Below, piece after piece: positions 24,917 to 33,717 of a stretch of DNA of 64,000 nt. The number at the start of each line of letters is the position of its first letter. Positions within the stretch are counted from its first letter, which is position 1. The position numbers were made by a program, and so were the translations under genes. Source of the DNA: Tsukamurella ocularis (lineage in GTDB: Bacteria; Actinomycetota; Actinomycetes; Mycobacteriales; Mycobacteriaceae); assembly GCF_024807615.1 (NCBI RefSeq), contig NZ_JANUCJ010000003.1, positions 930,001 through 994,000 on the forward strand, read 5' to 3'. Under the pieces are notes generated by a model. That model had not been told where the DNA came from, did not search any database, and worked only from the letters and a program-made list of their open reading frames with translations.

Positions 24917-25836
24917 CAGTAGCCCCGGTCGGCATCGATGACGGCGAGCGGCTCCATGCCGTTGGCGACGCGGCGCACGTTGACCTCGACGCGGGCGAGC
25001 AGCGCGGGGCGCAGGTGGTGCGGCGGGTTCGCGACGTGCGGGGTGATGATCGCGTTGGGGATCGACCACAGCGGATGGCCGTCAGGGAGCGGCTCCGGGT
25101 CGGTGACGTCCAGTCCGACGCCCCCGATCGTGCCCTTTTTCAGCGCCGCGACCAGCGCGTCCGTGTCGATCAGCGAGCCGCGCGCGACGTTGATGATCCA
25201 CGAGTGCGGCTTCAGCTGCGCCAGGACCTTCGCGTTCACCAGGGCGCGGGTCTCGGCGGTCGACGGTGCCGCCAGGATCACGTGATCGACGGCGGGCCAG
25301 ACCTCGTCCAGCCGGTCAGCGGTCACCACGACCGCGTCGGAGACGTCGGCGCCCGAGCGGTTCACGGCGACGATCTTGACGCCGAGACCACGGAGCGCGG
25401 GGATGATGTCGCGGCCGATGCCGCCCGCGCCGACGATCGCCACCGTCGTGCCGCCGAGCCGGCCGGTGCGGGTGCCGGCACCGGCCGCGTCCCAGGAGGT
25501 CTCGCGGCGCCAGAGCCCGCGCACGCCGGCGAGCAGCAGCGCGATCGCCTGCTCGGCGACGGTGCCGGAGTAGGCGCCCGCAGCCGACGTGAAGACGACC
25601 TTCGGATTGCCCGCGATGACGCCGCCGTCGAGGAAGCCCTCGACGCCGGCGAAGGGCAGCTGGACCCAGCGCACGCTCGGCGGGAGCGTCGGCAAGGGCG
25701 CGCGGGAATCTGTCCAGACGAGGCCGGAGGCACGGGCCAGCGGCCCGGGCTCGCCGCCGCCCGCGGTGATCGCTGCGTCGAAATCGGGATCGGGCTTCGG
25801 GCCCACGGCGATAACGGGCGCGTCGTCGAATGACAT
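24916..25836 (-). CDS. D-isomer-specific 2-hydroxyacid dehydrogenase
   Basis: A 306-residue NAD-dependent dehydrogenase. The dinucleotide site is VAIVGAGGIGRDI (GxGxxG) near residue 135. The catalytic set appears as Arg in NVARGSLIDT, Glu/Asp in LDVTDPEPLPDGHPLW, and His in ITPHVANPP. The family reduces 2-keto acids to D-2-hydroxyacids or the reverse; the specific substrate is unknown (glyoxylate, hydroxypyruvate or phenylpyruvate are all possible). A TAGGCT -10 lies 7 nt before the ATG. Operon with the MarR gene. Confidence 0.9.
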   Translation of the reverse strand: MSFDDAPVIAVGPKPDPDFDAAITAGGGEPGPLARASGLVWTDSRAPLPTLPPSVRWVQLPFAGVEGFLDGGVIAGNPKVVFTSAAGAYSGTVAEQAIALLLAGVRGLWRRETSWDAAGAGTRTGRLGGTTVAIVGAGGIGRDIIPALRGLGVKIVAVNRSGADVSDAVVVTADRLDEVWPAVDHVILAAPSTAETRALVNAKVLAQLKPHSWIINVARGSLIDTDALVAALKKGTIGGVGLDVTDPEPLPDGHPLWSIPNAIITPHVANPPHHLRPALLARVEVNVRRVANGMEPLAVIDADRGY

Positions 25837-25843
25837 GTCGCAA

Positions 25844-25849
25844 AGCCTA
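25844..25849 (-). promoter_or_regulatory. -10 element of hydroxyacid dehydrogenase operon
   Basis: TAGGCT on the minus strand, 7 nt before the ATG at 25836 (leaderless type). Confidence 0.5.
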
Positions 25850-25902
25850 ATGAGCCCACATCGGCGCCGTGGCCCAGCCGCGCCGATTCGATCTGTGAAA
25901 AC

Positions 25903-25946
25903 TGAGACTTGTGTTACCTAGTGAGTCTCAAGTTAAGATTGAGACT
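25903..25946. promoter_or_regulatory. Triple TGAGACT/AGTCTCA sites with promoter
   Basis: TGAGACT at 25903-25909 and 25940-25946 flank AGTCTCA at 25924-25930. The last two form a 7-bp inverted repeat with a 9-bp spacer. A TAAGAT -10 (25934-25939) lies inside that spacer, so a bound regulator would block transcription. Confidence 0.55.
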
Positions 25947-26564
25947 ATGTCGATGTCCTTCTTCCACCCCGCGCAGCCGCGCCTCGCCGCGCTCCGGCGT
26001 CGCATCGAGGCGACGACGGTGGTCCGACGGATCGACGACGTGCGGCCTACCACCGCCTGGAAGGTGGTCAGCTCGGTGATCTACTCCGGCCTCATCGCCG
26101 CGCTCGTGATGGGGGCGGCCGTCCTGCTTCTCGGCGTCAGGCCGTCGAGCCCCGAGGTCGCTCCGGTGAGCTCCGTCGAGGTCGGCGACTGCGTCACCGT
26201 CTCCGGCGGCAATGCCACGCGCACCGGCTGCGACGGCACCGGCCTCAGCTTCGCCGTCGCCGAGAAGGCCGCCGCGAAGACCGCGTGCAGCCAGCCGAGC
26301 TACGCGCGCGTCGAGTCCGCGGGCGCCGTCCTGTGCGTCGTCCCCAAGCTCACGCTCGGGAACTGCTACCAGGTCAAGCCCGACCAGGCCGCGACCACGG
26401 ACATCCGCCCCGTCGACTGCCCGTCCGCGACGGGCAGCGCACCGTCGAACGTGATCCGGGTGATCGAGCGGGCGGCAGGCGCACCGCTGACCTGCCGCGG
26501 CTCGGCGGCGCTGAACTACGTCGCGCCGCAGCGCGTGAGCTACTGCATCGCGCCGGTCACCTAG
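25947..26564 (+). CDS. Membrane-anchored Cys-rich protein, LppU-like
   Basis: A 205-residue protein with one membrane helix at about residues 35-58 (VIYSGLIAALVMGAAVLLLG) and an exported domain. That domain has eight cysteines in the spacing of the LppU/SCO3897 family: VGDC, then a second Cys in TGCDG, LCVV, LGNCYQV, and so on. LppU itself is a lipoprotein; here a helix replaces the lipobox. Function unknown. The start at 25947 is supported by TAAGAT 7 nt upstream (leaderless); an ATG two codons later is an alternative. Expression is probably controlled by a repressor binding the TGAGACT sites. The stop is followed by a strong terminator. Confidence 0.7.
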   Translation: MSMSFFHPAQPRLAALRRRIEATTVVRRIDDVRPTTAWKVVSSVIYSGLIAALVMGAAVLLLGVRPSSPEVAPVSSVEVGDCVTVSGGNATRTGCDGTGLSFAVAEKAAAKTACSQPSYARVESAGAVLCVVPKLTLGNCYQVKPDQAATTDIRPVDCPSATGSAPSNVIRVIERAAGAPLTCRGSAALNYVAPQRVSYCIAPVT

Positions 26565-26578
26565 ACCGGAACACGCAG

Positions 26579-26609
26579 GAGGGGCGGCCGGATGGTCCGG
26601 CCGCCCCTC
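26579..26609. terminator. Bidirectional terminator
   Basis: Arms GAGGGGCGGCCGGA and TCCGGCCGCCCCTC (14-bp perfect stem, TGG loop) lie between the convergent LppU-like gene and ptsH. Confidence 0.85.
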
Positions 26610-26627
26610 GCTCGTGCACGGATTGAT

Positions 26628-26885
26628 TCAGGCGTCAAGGTCCTGTGCCACGAGGGCGGCGATCGCGTCGACGGTGCCCTGATCGGCGGATTCGACGGTG
26701 ACCTCCACGCCCTGCTCGGCGCCGAGGGTCATGATCATCAGCGCCGAACCGGCGTCCACCGGCTCGCCGCCGGCGACGGACAGGGTGACCTCGTGGCCCG
26801 ACTCGTTCACGGCGTTAGCGATCACGGCGGCGGGGCGGGCGTGCAGTCCGACGGCCGATCCGACGGCAACGGTGGTGCTGGGCAT
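26628..26885 (-). CDS. ptsH: Phosphocarrier protein HPr
   Basis: An 85-residue HPr that relays phosphate from enzyme I to the EIIA domain of the fructose permease. The active-site His15 lies in GLHARPA. Ser47 (VDAGSALM) occupies the regulatory serine position, although HPr kinase is not known in most actinobacteria. GAGGAG lies 7-8 nt before the ATG. It lies 67 bp downstream of fruA on the same strand, as the last gene of the fructose operon. Confidence 0.96.
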   Translation of the reverse strand: MPSTTVAVGSAVGLHARPAAVIANAVNESGHEVTLSVAGGEPVDAGSALMIMTLGAEQGVEVTVESADQGTVDAIAALVAQDLDA

Positions 26886-26952
26886 GTCTCTCTCCTCGTG
26901 GGGTGTTGGTCTCCGCGCCGCCGGTCGGCCGCGGGAGTGGTCAGGACCAGTA

Positions 26953-29001
26953 TTACGCGGCGACGGCCGCGGGCTGGGCGGATTCGGTCGCTGCGGCGTC
27001 CGCGCGTCCGACCGACTTGGCCGCGACGACCGCGACGGCGCTCACCACGACGCCGGCGGCGAGGGCGATGAGGAACTTCCACCACGTGCCGTTCATGGCG
27101 AACAGGACGAAGACGCCGCCGTGCGGGGCGCGCAACTGGGCACCGAGCGCCATGGACAGGCCGCCGGTCACGGCGCCGCCGAGCATCATCGACGGGATCA
27201 CCCGGAGCGGGTCGGCCGCAGCGAAGGGAATGGCGCCCTCGGAGATGAACGACGCCCCGAGGAACCAGGCGGCCTTGCCGTTCTCCCGCTCGGGCTCGGT
27301 GAACAGGCTCGGGCGCAGCACCGTGGAGGCGAGGGCCAGCGCCAGCGGCGGGACCATGCCCGCGGCCATGACGGCGGCCATCATCTCCCACTGCGGCACG
27401 CCCGCGGTGGCAAGCCCGATACCGGCGACGCCGAAGGCGTACGCGGCCTTGTTCACCGGGCCGCCGAGGTCGAAGCACATCATGAGGCCGAGGACCACGC
27501 CGAGCGCGATCTTGCTGCTGCCGCTCATCCCGTTGAGGGCGTCCGTCATGGCCTCGTTGACCCAGCGGAGCGGGCCGGCGAGCACCATGTACATCAGTCC
27601 GCCCGTGATCAGCGTCGCGAACAGCGGGATGATCACCACCGGCATCAGGCCGCGGGCCCACTGCGGCAGCCGCAGCTTGCCGATCCACAGCGCGACCACG
27701 CCGGCCAGCAAGCCGCCGACGACGCCGCCGATGAAGCCGGCGTTCACCGTCACTGCGAGCACGCCGGCGACGAATCCGGGTGCGAGACCAGGACGATCGG
27801 CGATCGCGTAGGCGATGTAGCCCGCCAGTACCGCGACCATGAGGCTCATGGCTGCCCCGCCGGCCGCGAACGCGACCCCGCCGAGGTAGGTCAGGAGACC
27901 ACCGTCCGGCAGGTTCCACAGGGAGTTGTGAAGCGCGAAGTACGCTCCGTCCGACATCCCCTCCGCCTGTGTGCTGTTGCCGATCTCGTATCCCGCGAGG
28001 AGGAAGCCGAGTGCGATGAGCAGGCCGCCCGCCGCGACGAACGGGATCATGTAGCTCACGCCGGTGAGCAGGGCGCGCTTGAGCTGCCCGCCGAGTCCCG
28101 TGGGGGCCGTTGCGGATTCGGCGCTCGCGGCGGCGGCGCCGTCGACCCGGGCGGCGTGCGGGTCCGAGGCGGCGGCGACGGCCTCGGCGATCATCGCGTC
28201 CGGCTCGTTGATGCCGCGCTTGACGCCCGAGGTGATGACGGGCTTGCCCGCGAAGCGCTCGCGGCCCTTGACGCCCACGTCGGTGGCGAAGACGACGGCG
28301 CCCGCGTCGGCGATGGTCTGCGCCGAGAGCGGCGTGGAGCCGGAAGAGCCCTGGGTCTCGACGGTCAGTTCGACGCCGGCGCGCTCGGCGGCCAGCTTGA
28401 GAGCGTCGGCCGCCATGTACGTGTGCGCGATCCCCGTGGGGCAGGCCGTGATCGCCACCAGCGAGGGCTTGTCCGACGGTGCCTTCTCCTCGGCGCGCGC
28501 CGCCGGAGCCACCGCGGAGAGAGAGGCGGGCTTCGACTCGGCGGGCTTGGGGGTGATGACGCCCTCGACGAGGGCGACCACCTCCTCCGGCGTCGCGGCG
28601 GCGCGGAGCGAAGCGGTGAACTCGGGCCGCACGAGGGCGCGGGCGAGCGCGCTGAGCAGCTTCATGTGCTGCGAGCCCCCGGATTCCGTTGCGGCGATGA
28701 GGAAGACGAGGTCGGCGCCGCCGTCTGGAGCGCCGAAGTCGACCTTCGGGTCGAGCCGGGCGAAGCCGAGGCTCGCGGCGGTGACGGCCGCTGCGCGGCA
28801 ATGCGGGATGGCGATGCCACCGGGGAGGCCGGTGGCGGACTGGGCCTCGCGGGCGAGGGCCGCCCCGACGAGACCGTCGACGGAGGTGGACCTGCCGGCG
28901 TCCGTGATCCGGGCGGCGAGGTAGGCGATCACCTCGTTCTTGTCGGTGCCTGCCGAGACGTCGAGCGCGACCAGCTCGGGCGCGATGATCGATTCGGTCA
29001 T
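26953..29001 (-). CDS. fruA: PTS fructose permease, EIIABC
   Basis: A 682-residue fused permease that imports fructose as fructose-1-phosphate. Residues 1-150 are EIIA with phosphorylated His67 (GIAIPHCRA). Residues 180-280 are EIIB with Cys187 (ITACPTGIAHTYMAADAL). Residues 300-670 are the membrane EIIC with about ten helices. The Ala/Pro/Lys linker between EIIA and EIIB carries one GACGGTGC motif copy, encoding Ala-Pro-Ser. The ATG at 29001 has GGAG 8 nt upstream. It sits between fruK and ptsH in the operon. Confidence 0.96.
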   Translation of the reverse strand: MTESIIAPELVALDVSAGTDKNEVIAYLAARITDAGRSTSVDGLVGAALAREAQSATGLPGGIAIPHCRAAAVTAASLGFARLDPKVDFGAPDGGADLVFLIAATESGGSQHMKLLSALARALVRPEFTASLRAAATPEEVVALVEGVITPKPAESKPASLSAVAPAARAEEKAPSDKPSLVAITACPTGIAHTYMAADALKLAAERAGVELTVETQGSSGSTPLSAQTIADAGAVVFATDVGVKGRERFAGKPVITSGVKRGINEPDAMIAEAVAAASDPHAARVDGAAAASAESATAPTGLGGQLKRALLTGVSYMIPFVAAGGLLIALGFLLAGYEIGNSTQAEGMSDGAYFALHNSLWNLPDGGLLTYLGGVAFAAGGAAMSLMVAVLAGYIAYAIADRPGLAPGFVAGVLAVTVNAGFIGGVVGGLLAGVVALWIGKLRLPQWARGLMPVVIIPLFATLITGGLMYMVLAGPLRWVNEAMTDALNGMSGSSKIALGVVLGLMMCFDLGGPVNKAAYAFGVAGIGLATAGVPQWEMMAAVMAAGMVPPLALALASTVLRPSLFTEPERENGKAAWFLGASFISEGAIPFAAADPLRVIPSMMLGGAVTGGLSMALGAQLRAPHGGVFVLFAMNGTWWKFLIALAAGVVVSAVAVVAAKSVGRADAAATESAQPAAVAA

Positions 29002-29047
29002 GGGTGTTCTCCGGTTCTGCTGGTGGATCGGGGCGGAACGAGGGGTA

Positions 29048-30007
29048 CTACAGGGCGGTGACCCGCACGTCGGTGACGGCGAGGTCCTCCGGTCGGGGCG
29101 CCTGGGTGCCCGGCAGTGCGGCGGCTGCGGCGCCGTAGGCGACCGCGAGGGAAAGACGCTGCGGCGCATCAGCACCGCGCGCATGAGCGATGAGATAGCC
29201 GGCGAGGGAGCTGTCGCCGGCGCCGACGGTGCTGCGCACCGTGATCGGGGGCGGCGCGGCGACCCAAGCGCCTTCGTCAGTGACCAGCAGCGCGCCCGCG
29301 GCGCCGAGCGTGGCCAGGACGGAGGCACCCGTGGCGCGGTGCAACTCGTCGGCAGCCTGACGGACGGGCCCGAGATCGCCCGCCGCCGCTCGGCTCTCGA
29401 GCTCGGCGCCGGCCTCGGCACCACGGCCCACCAGCTCGGCGAGCTCCTCGGCATTGGGCTTGAGCAGCGCGATGCCGCGCACCGCCGAGGCCGCGAGCGC
29501 CGGTCCGGAGGTGTCGACCGCAATGCGCGGGCCACCAGGCCCGGCCCCGAGGCGCTCGGAGAGACGGGCGTACCAGTCGTCCGGAAGGCCGGGCGGCAGT
29601 GAACCGCACAGGGCGAGCCAGGCGGCACCGTCGGCGGCGGCGACGATCGCGTCCTCGAGCGCCAGCGCCGCCTCCGGCGCCAGCCGTGCCCCGGGCGCAT
29701 TGAGCTTGGTGGTCGTGCCGTCGGGCTCGGTGACGGTGATGTTGCTGCGGACCTCGTGCCCGACGGGGACCGGGATCGCGGGCACGCCGAGGCGAGAGAG
29801 TCCGACGAGCAGCGGGTCGCCCTGATCGGCCGGGAGCACCGCGACGGTGCCCTCCCCCGCCGCGTGCACGACGCGAGAGACGTTGACACCCTTGCCGCCC
29901 GGATCCACGGCGGCACCCTCGGCGCGGTGCACGGCGCCGCGGCGCAGCGGTCCGCCGAGCACGACGAGCCGGTCCAGGCTGGGGTTGGCGGTCACAGTGA
30001 CGATCAT
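29048..30007 (-). CDS. fruK: 1-phosphofructokinase
   Basis: A 319-residue PfkB-family kinase that converts fructose-1-phosphate to fructose-1,6-bisphosphate. The start MIVTVTANPSLDRLV, the loop DPGGKGVNVSRV and the C-terminal signature TVGAGDSSLAGYL with the catalytic Asp are all present. Its ATG overlaps the fruR stop by 4 bp (ATGA), so translation is coupled. It is followed by fruA after 46 bp. Confidence 0.95.
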   Translation of the reverse strand: MIVTVTANPSLDRLVVLGGPLRRGAVHRAEGAAVDPGGKGVNVSRVVHAAGEGTVAVLPADQGDPLLVGLSRLGVPAIPVPVGHEVRSNITVTEPDGTTTKLNAPGARLAPEAALALEDAIVAAADGAAWLALCGSLPPGLPDDWYARLSERLGAGPGGPRIAVDTSGPALAASAVRGIALLKPNAEELAELVGRGAEAGAELESRAAAGDLGPVRQAADELHRATGASVLATLGAAGALLVTDEGAWVAAPPPITVRSTVGAGDSSLAGYLIAHARGADAPQRLSLAVAYGAAAAALPGTQAPRPEDLAVTDVRVTAL

Positions 30008-30777
30008 CGGGCGGCGACCTCGACGTCCACGCCGTGGTCGGCGAGCGCCGCCGCGAGCGCACCGGTGGGCACCGCGTCGGTGACCAGCACGTCGACCGCA
30101 CCCAGGTCCGCGAAGGCGACCAGGCTCTCGCGCCCGAACTTCGAGGCGTCTGCGACCAGGACCACGAAGTCGGTTGCGCGGACCATCGCCGTCTTCACCG
30201 CGGCCTCGTCGGCGTCGGGCGTGGACAGCCCGCGCTCGGCACCGAGACCGTTGGCGCCGAGGATCGCGACGTCGGCACGCAGCCCGGCGATCTCGGCGAC
30301 CGTGCCGGCACCGACCGCCGCCTGGGTGAGGCCCCGGACTCGGCCGCCGAGCAGCCGCAGCTCGACGGCCTCGCGGGTCGACAGCGCGGCCGCGACGGGC
30401 ACGGAGTTGGTGATCGCGGTGATGTGCAGGGTGGCTGGGACCTCGCGAGCCGCGGCGATGGTCGTGGTGCCGGCGTCGAACAGCACCGAGCCGCCCGCCG
30501 GGGGCAGGAAGCGCCGGGCCGCGACGCCGATCAGGCGCTTCGCCTCGGCGTTGGTGCCCTCGCGCTCCCCCAGCCCCGATTCAGCGCCGGCCAGGACGCC
30601 GGCGGCCACGACGCCACCGTGCACTCGGCGGACGCCGCCGAGGCGTTCGAGGGAGTCCAGGTCGCGGCGCACCGTCTCCGGAGTCACGTCGAACCGTTCG
30701 GCCAGTTCCATGACCGACGCGCGACCGCGGCCACCGACCAGTTCACTGATCGCGCGCTGTCGTTCCTCCGCGTACAT
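30004..30777 (-). CDS. fruR: DeoR-family repressor of the fructose operon
   Basis: A 257-residue DeoR regulator. The N-terminal HTH is MYAEERQRAISELVGGRGRA, then FDVTPETVRRDLDSLERLGG; the sugar-phosphate-binding domain includes LFDAGTTTIA and ILGANGLGAERGLSTPD. As in Corynebacterium, it is the first gene of fruR-fruK-fruA-ptsH and divergent from ptsI. It probably represses both sides until fructose-1-phosphate or the bisphosphate builds up. GGAGGGG precedes the ATG. Confidence 0.9.
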   Translation of the reverse strand: MYAEERQRAISELVGGRGRASVMELAERFDVTPETVRRDLDSLERLGGVRRVHGGVVAAGVLAGAESGLGEREGTNAEAKRLIGVAARRFLPPAGGSVLFDAGTTTIAAAREVPATLHITAITNSVPVAAALSTREAVELRLLGGRVRGLTQAAVGAGTVAEIAGLRADVAILGANGLGAERGLSTPDADEAAVKTAMVRATDFVVLVADASKFGRESLVAFADLGAVDVLVTDAVPTGALAAALADHGVDVEVAAR

Positions 30778-30796
30778 CGCCCCTCCGAGTTCGTGG

Positions 30797-30827
30797 TTTT
30801 CTGTGGTTATAGATTTGATTTTTCTGT
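30797..30827. promoter_or_regulatory. Direct repeat in fruR-ptsI gap, candidate FruR site
   Basis: TTTTCTGT occurs at 30797-30804 and 30820-30827, start to start 23 bp, in an AT-rich stretch unlike the rest of the window. Confidence 0.4.
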
Positions 30828-30844
30828 TTTTACGCCTGTTTGTG

Positions 30845-30872
30845 TTGACAAGTCAAGCAGATTTCGTAATCT
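30845..30872 (+). promoter_or_regulatory. ptsI promoter
   Basis: -35 TTGACA (30845-30850), 16-bp spacer, -10 TAATCT (30867-30872). The start codon begins 7 nt later, so the message is probably leaderless. This is the best -35 match in the window. Confidence 0.65.
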
Positions 30873-30879
30873 GTGTCAC

Positions 30880-32562
30880 ATGACTTCGCAGCAGTCGGCC
30901 GCGTCCGGCCTCGCCACCCTCACCGGCACCCCCGTCGTGCCCGGAGTCGCCTATGCGCCCGTCATGTGGCCCGGCGCGCGCCCCGAGGTCCCGCCGCCGG
31001 TCGACCTCCCGGAGAACGACCGGGACGCCGAGGCCGCCCGGTTCTCCACCGCGGCGCAGGCCGTCGCCGATCGGCTGCGAACCCGCGCCGCACAGGCCCA
31101 GGGCGCCGCGGCGGAGGTCCTCGGCGCGAACGCGGGGCTTGCCTCCGACAAGGCGTGGATCGGCACCACGGAGAAGCTGATCCGGGCCGGCACTCCCGCC
31201 GCGAACGCCGTCGCTGCCGCGACCGAGCAGTTCGCGGACATGTTCACCAAGCTCGGTGGCCTCATGGCCGAGCGCGTGACCGACCTGCGCGATGTGCGGG
31301 ACCGCGTCGTCGCCGAGCTGCTCGGCGGCCCCGAGCCCGGCGTCCCGGTGCCGGATGCACCGTCCATCCTGCTGGCCGATGACCTCGCCCCGGCCGACAC
31401 CGCGGGCCTCGACCCCGCGCTCATCGTGGGCATCGGCACCCGGCTCGGCGGAGCCACCAGCCACACCGCGATCATCGCCCGGCAGCTCGGCATCCCCTGC
31501 ATCGTCGGGCTCGCGGGGGCAGGCACCGTGGACGCGGGCACACCGGTGCTGCTCGACGGCGGAGCGGGCACCGTCACCGTCGCCCCCGACGAGGGCGAGG
31601 CGCGGACGCGGGTCGCGGAGGCGGCGCGGGAGGCGGCCGAGATCGCCCGGTGGCGCGGGCCGGGGCACACGTCCGACGGTGCCGCGGTCGCGATCCTCGC
31701 CAACGTGCAGGATGGGGTCACGGCGCGGGGCGCCGCCGAGCGACAGGTGGAGGGTGTGGGCCTGTTCCGGACCGAGCTGGCCTTCCTCGACCGGGCCGAC
31801 GAGCCCTCGGTCGACGAACAGGCCGCGCTGTACCGCGAGGTGATCGACGCCTTCCCCGGGCAGAAGGTCGTGATCCGCACGCTGGACGCGGGCTCCGACA
31901 AGCCGCTGAAGTTCGTCGACCACGGCGAGGAGGAGAACCCCGCGCTGGGCGTGCGCGGCATCCGCATCGCCGTGGGCGACCCCGGGTTGCTGGACCGCCA
32001 GCTGGACGCGATCGCCGCCGCGGCCGAGGGTGCCGCCGCGCAGCCGTGGGTGATGGCGCCGATGATCGCGACCGCCGCGGAGGCGCGGGACTTCGCCGCC
32101 AAGTGCCGGGAGCGCGGGCTGACGGCGGGCGTCATGGTGGAGGTCCCGGCCGTCGCGCTGTGCGCCGACGCCGTGCTGGCGGAGGTGGATTTCGTCTCGC
32201 TCGGCACCAACGACCTCACCCAGTACGCCATGGCGGCCGACCGGATGAGCACCGATCTGGCGGCGCTCACCGATCCATGGCAGCCGGCGGTGCTGAAGCT
32301 GATCCAGCTCACCGCCCGGGCCGGCGCGGACGCGGGCAAGCCCGTGGGCGTCTGTGGCGAGGCCGCGGCCGACCCGCTGCTGGCCTGCGTGCTGGTCGGC
32401 CTCGGCGTGACCTCGCTGTCGTGCGCGGCCGGCGCCGCCGCGGCCGTGGGCGCCCGGGTCGGCTCGGTGACGCTGCAGCAATGCCGTGGGGCGGCCGAGG
32501 CGGCGGTCGCCGCGACGGACCCCCAGGCCGCCCGAGAGGCGGCGCGCGCCGCAATGGCCTGA
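30880..32562 (+). CDS. ptsI: PTS enzyme I
   Basis: A 560-residue phosphoenolpyruvate-protein phosphotransferase that starts the phosphate relay to HPr. The phosphorylated His195 is in GGATSHTAIIARQLGIPCIV. The PEP-binding barrel has VGLFRTELAFLDR and FVSLGTNDLTQYAMAADR, and the catalytic Cys lies in GKPVGVCGEAAADP. The N-terminus is slightly longer than typical. It is divergent from fruR with a 102-bp AT-rich shared promoter region. A small hairpin follows the stop. Confidence 0.96.
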   Translation: MTSQQSAASGLATLTGTPVVPGVAYAPVMWPGARPEVPPPVDLPENDRDAEAARFSTAAQAVADRLRTRAAQAQGAAAEVLGANAGLASDKAWIGTTEKLIRAGTPAANAVAAATEQFADMFTKLGGLMAERVTDLRDVRDRVVAELLGGPEPGVPVPDAPSILLADDLAPADTAGLDPALIVGIGTRLGGATSHTAIIARQLGIPCIVGLAGAGTVDAGTPVLLDGGAGTVTVAPDEGEARTRVAEAAREAAEIARWRGPGHTSDGAAVAILANVQDGVTARGAAERQVEGVGLFRTELAFLDRADEPSVDEQAALYREVIDAFPGQKVVIRTLDAGSDKPLKFVDHGEEENPALGVRGIRIAVGDPGLLDRQLDAIAAAAEGAAAQPWVMAPMIATAAEARDFAAKCRERGLTAGVMVEVPAVALCADAVLAEVDFVSLGTNDLTQYAMAADRMSTDLAALTDPWQPAVLKLIQLTARAGADAGKPVGVCGEAAADPLLACVLVGLGVTSLSCAAGAAAAVGARVGSVTLQQCRGAAEAAVAATDPQAAREAARAAMA

Positions 32563-32571
32563 AACCTGTCG

Positions 32572-32595
32572 GCCCTCAGTGCTAGACCTGAGGGC
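32572..32595 (+). terminator. Hairpin after ptsI
   Basis: GCCCTCAG and CTGAGGGC arms (8 bp) with an 8-nt loop start 10 nt after the ptsI stop. Confidence 0.5.
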
Positions 32596-32638
32596 GTCAC
32601 GGGCGCAGCGGGCGCCCGGCATCGGGCGAGGAGCCGCC

Positions 32639-33007
32639 ATGATCGACCACTTCGGGATCAACTGTGCCGACCTGGACGCCGCGAAGCGGTTCTACGACGG
32701 GGTGCTGACCGTGCTCGGCTCGCGCCGCCTCATGGACTTCGAGGTGGCCGTCGGCTATGGCGTCGAGCAGCCCGTCTTCTGGATCTCCGGCGCCGCCGAG
32801 GGCGCGTCGAACCGGGAGGCGCACATCGCCTTCACCGCACCCGACACCGCCACCGTGGACGAGTTCCACCGGGTCGCCCTCGAGCTGGGCGCGGAGTCGC
32901 TGCACGCGCCGCGCCTGTGGCCCGAGTATCACCCGGGCTACTACGGCGCCTTCATCCGCGACGCCGACGGCAACAACGTGGAGGCCGTCTTCCACGGGGC
33001 GGCGTAG
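32639..33007 (+). CDS. VOC-family (glyoxalase-like) protein
   Basis: A 122-residue single VOC fold. It begins MIDHFGINCADLDAAKRFYD (first metal His4 and the paired strand) and ends YYGAFIRDADGNNVEAVFHG, where the Glu in NNVEAV is the usual last metal ligand. Relatives include glyoxalase, dioxygenase and antibiotic-resistance proteins; the substrate cannot be told. AGGAG precedes the ATG. It stands alone between ptsI and the YceI gene. Confidence 0.85.
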   Translation: MIDHFGINCADLDAAKRFYDGVLTVLGSRRLMDFEVAVGYGVEQPVFWISGAAEGASNREAHIAFTAPDTATVDEFHRVALELGAESLHAPRLWPEYHPGYYGAFIRDADGNNVEAVFHGAA

Positions 33008-33120
33008 GACCGGAGTTCCGGGGATGTTCAGGGCGGGTTCACCGGACCCGGAATACATCGGACCGCAGTCCGGTTATGCTCGATGAGTCTTGAGAGTTCA
33101 ATCATCGAAGGAGCATCCCC

Positions 33121-33657
33121 ATGAGCAACGTCCTCCCCGCCGGCACCTACGTCGTCGACGCCGTCCACTCGTCCGTCGAGTTCTCGGTCCGCCACCTGAT
33201 GGTGAGCAAGGTCAAGGGCCGGTTCGACGAGTTCAGTGGCACGATCACGGTCGCCGAAGACGGCACCGCGTCGCTCTCCGCCGAGGTCGACGTGACCTCC
33301 GTGAACACCCGCAACGCGCAGCGTGATGCGCACATCCGCACCGCCGATTTCTTCGACGCCGAGAACCACCCGAAGGCCACCTTCCTCTCGACCGGCGTCG
33401 CCGAGAAGGGCTCGAACTATGCGCTCACAGGCGAGCTGACCCTGCGGGGCGTCACCAAGCCCGTCGAGTTCGAGCTCGAGTTCCTCGGTACCAACCCCGG
33501 TATGGGCCAGGGCGAGGTCGCAGCGTTCGAGGCCAAGACCGTGATCACCCGCCAGGACTTCGGCATCACCATCGACATGCCGCTCGAGACCGGCGGCAAG
33601 GTCATCGGCGACAAGATCACCCTGACCCTCGACATCGAGGCCCTGCGCCAGGCCTGA
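33121..33657 (+). CDS. YceI family lipid-binding protein
   Basis: A 178-residue YceI lipocalin-like barrel (GTYVVDAVHSSVEFSVRHLM, then SVNTRNAQRDAHIRTADFFD and GELTLRGVTKPVEFELEF). Family members bind polyisoprenoids or amide lipids. No signal peptide is present, so unlike E. coli YceI it appears cytoplasmic. AAGGAG lies about 8 nt before the ATG. It is followed by a strong terminator shared with the convergent lyase gene. Confidence 0.9.
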   Translation: MSNVLPAGTYVVDAVHSSVEFSVRHLMVSKVKGRFDEFSGTITVAEDGTASLSAEVDVTSVNTRNAQRDAHIRTADFFDAENHPKATFLSTGVAEKGSNYALTGELTLRGVTKPVEFELEFLGTNPGMGQGEVAAFEAKTVITRQDFGITIDMPLETGGKVIGDKITLTLDIEALRQA

Positions 33658-33666
33658 TCCGCAGCG

Positions 33667-33711
33667 CGACGAAGCCCCCGACCGCCGGAGTGCGGTGCGG
33701 GGGCTTCGTCG
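33667..33711. terminator. Bidirectional terminator after YceI gene
   Basis: CGACGAAGCCCCCG and CGGGGGCTTCGTCG arms (14 bp perfect) with a 17-nt loop lie between convergent genes. Confidence 0.8.
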
Positions 33712-33717
33712 TCGGGC

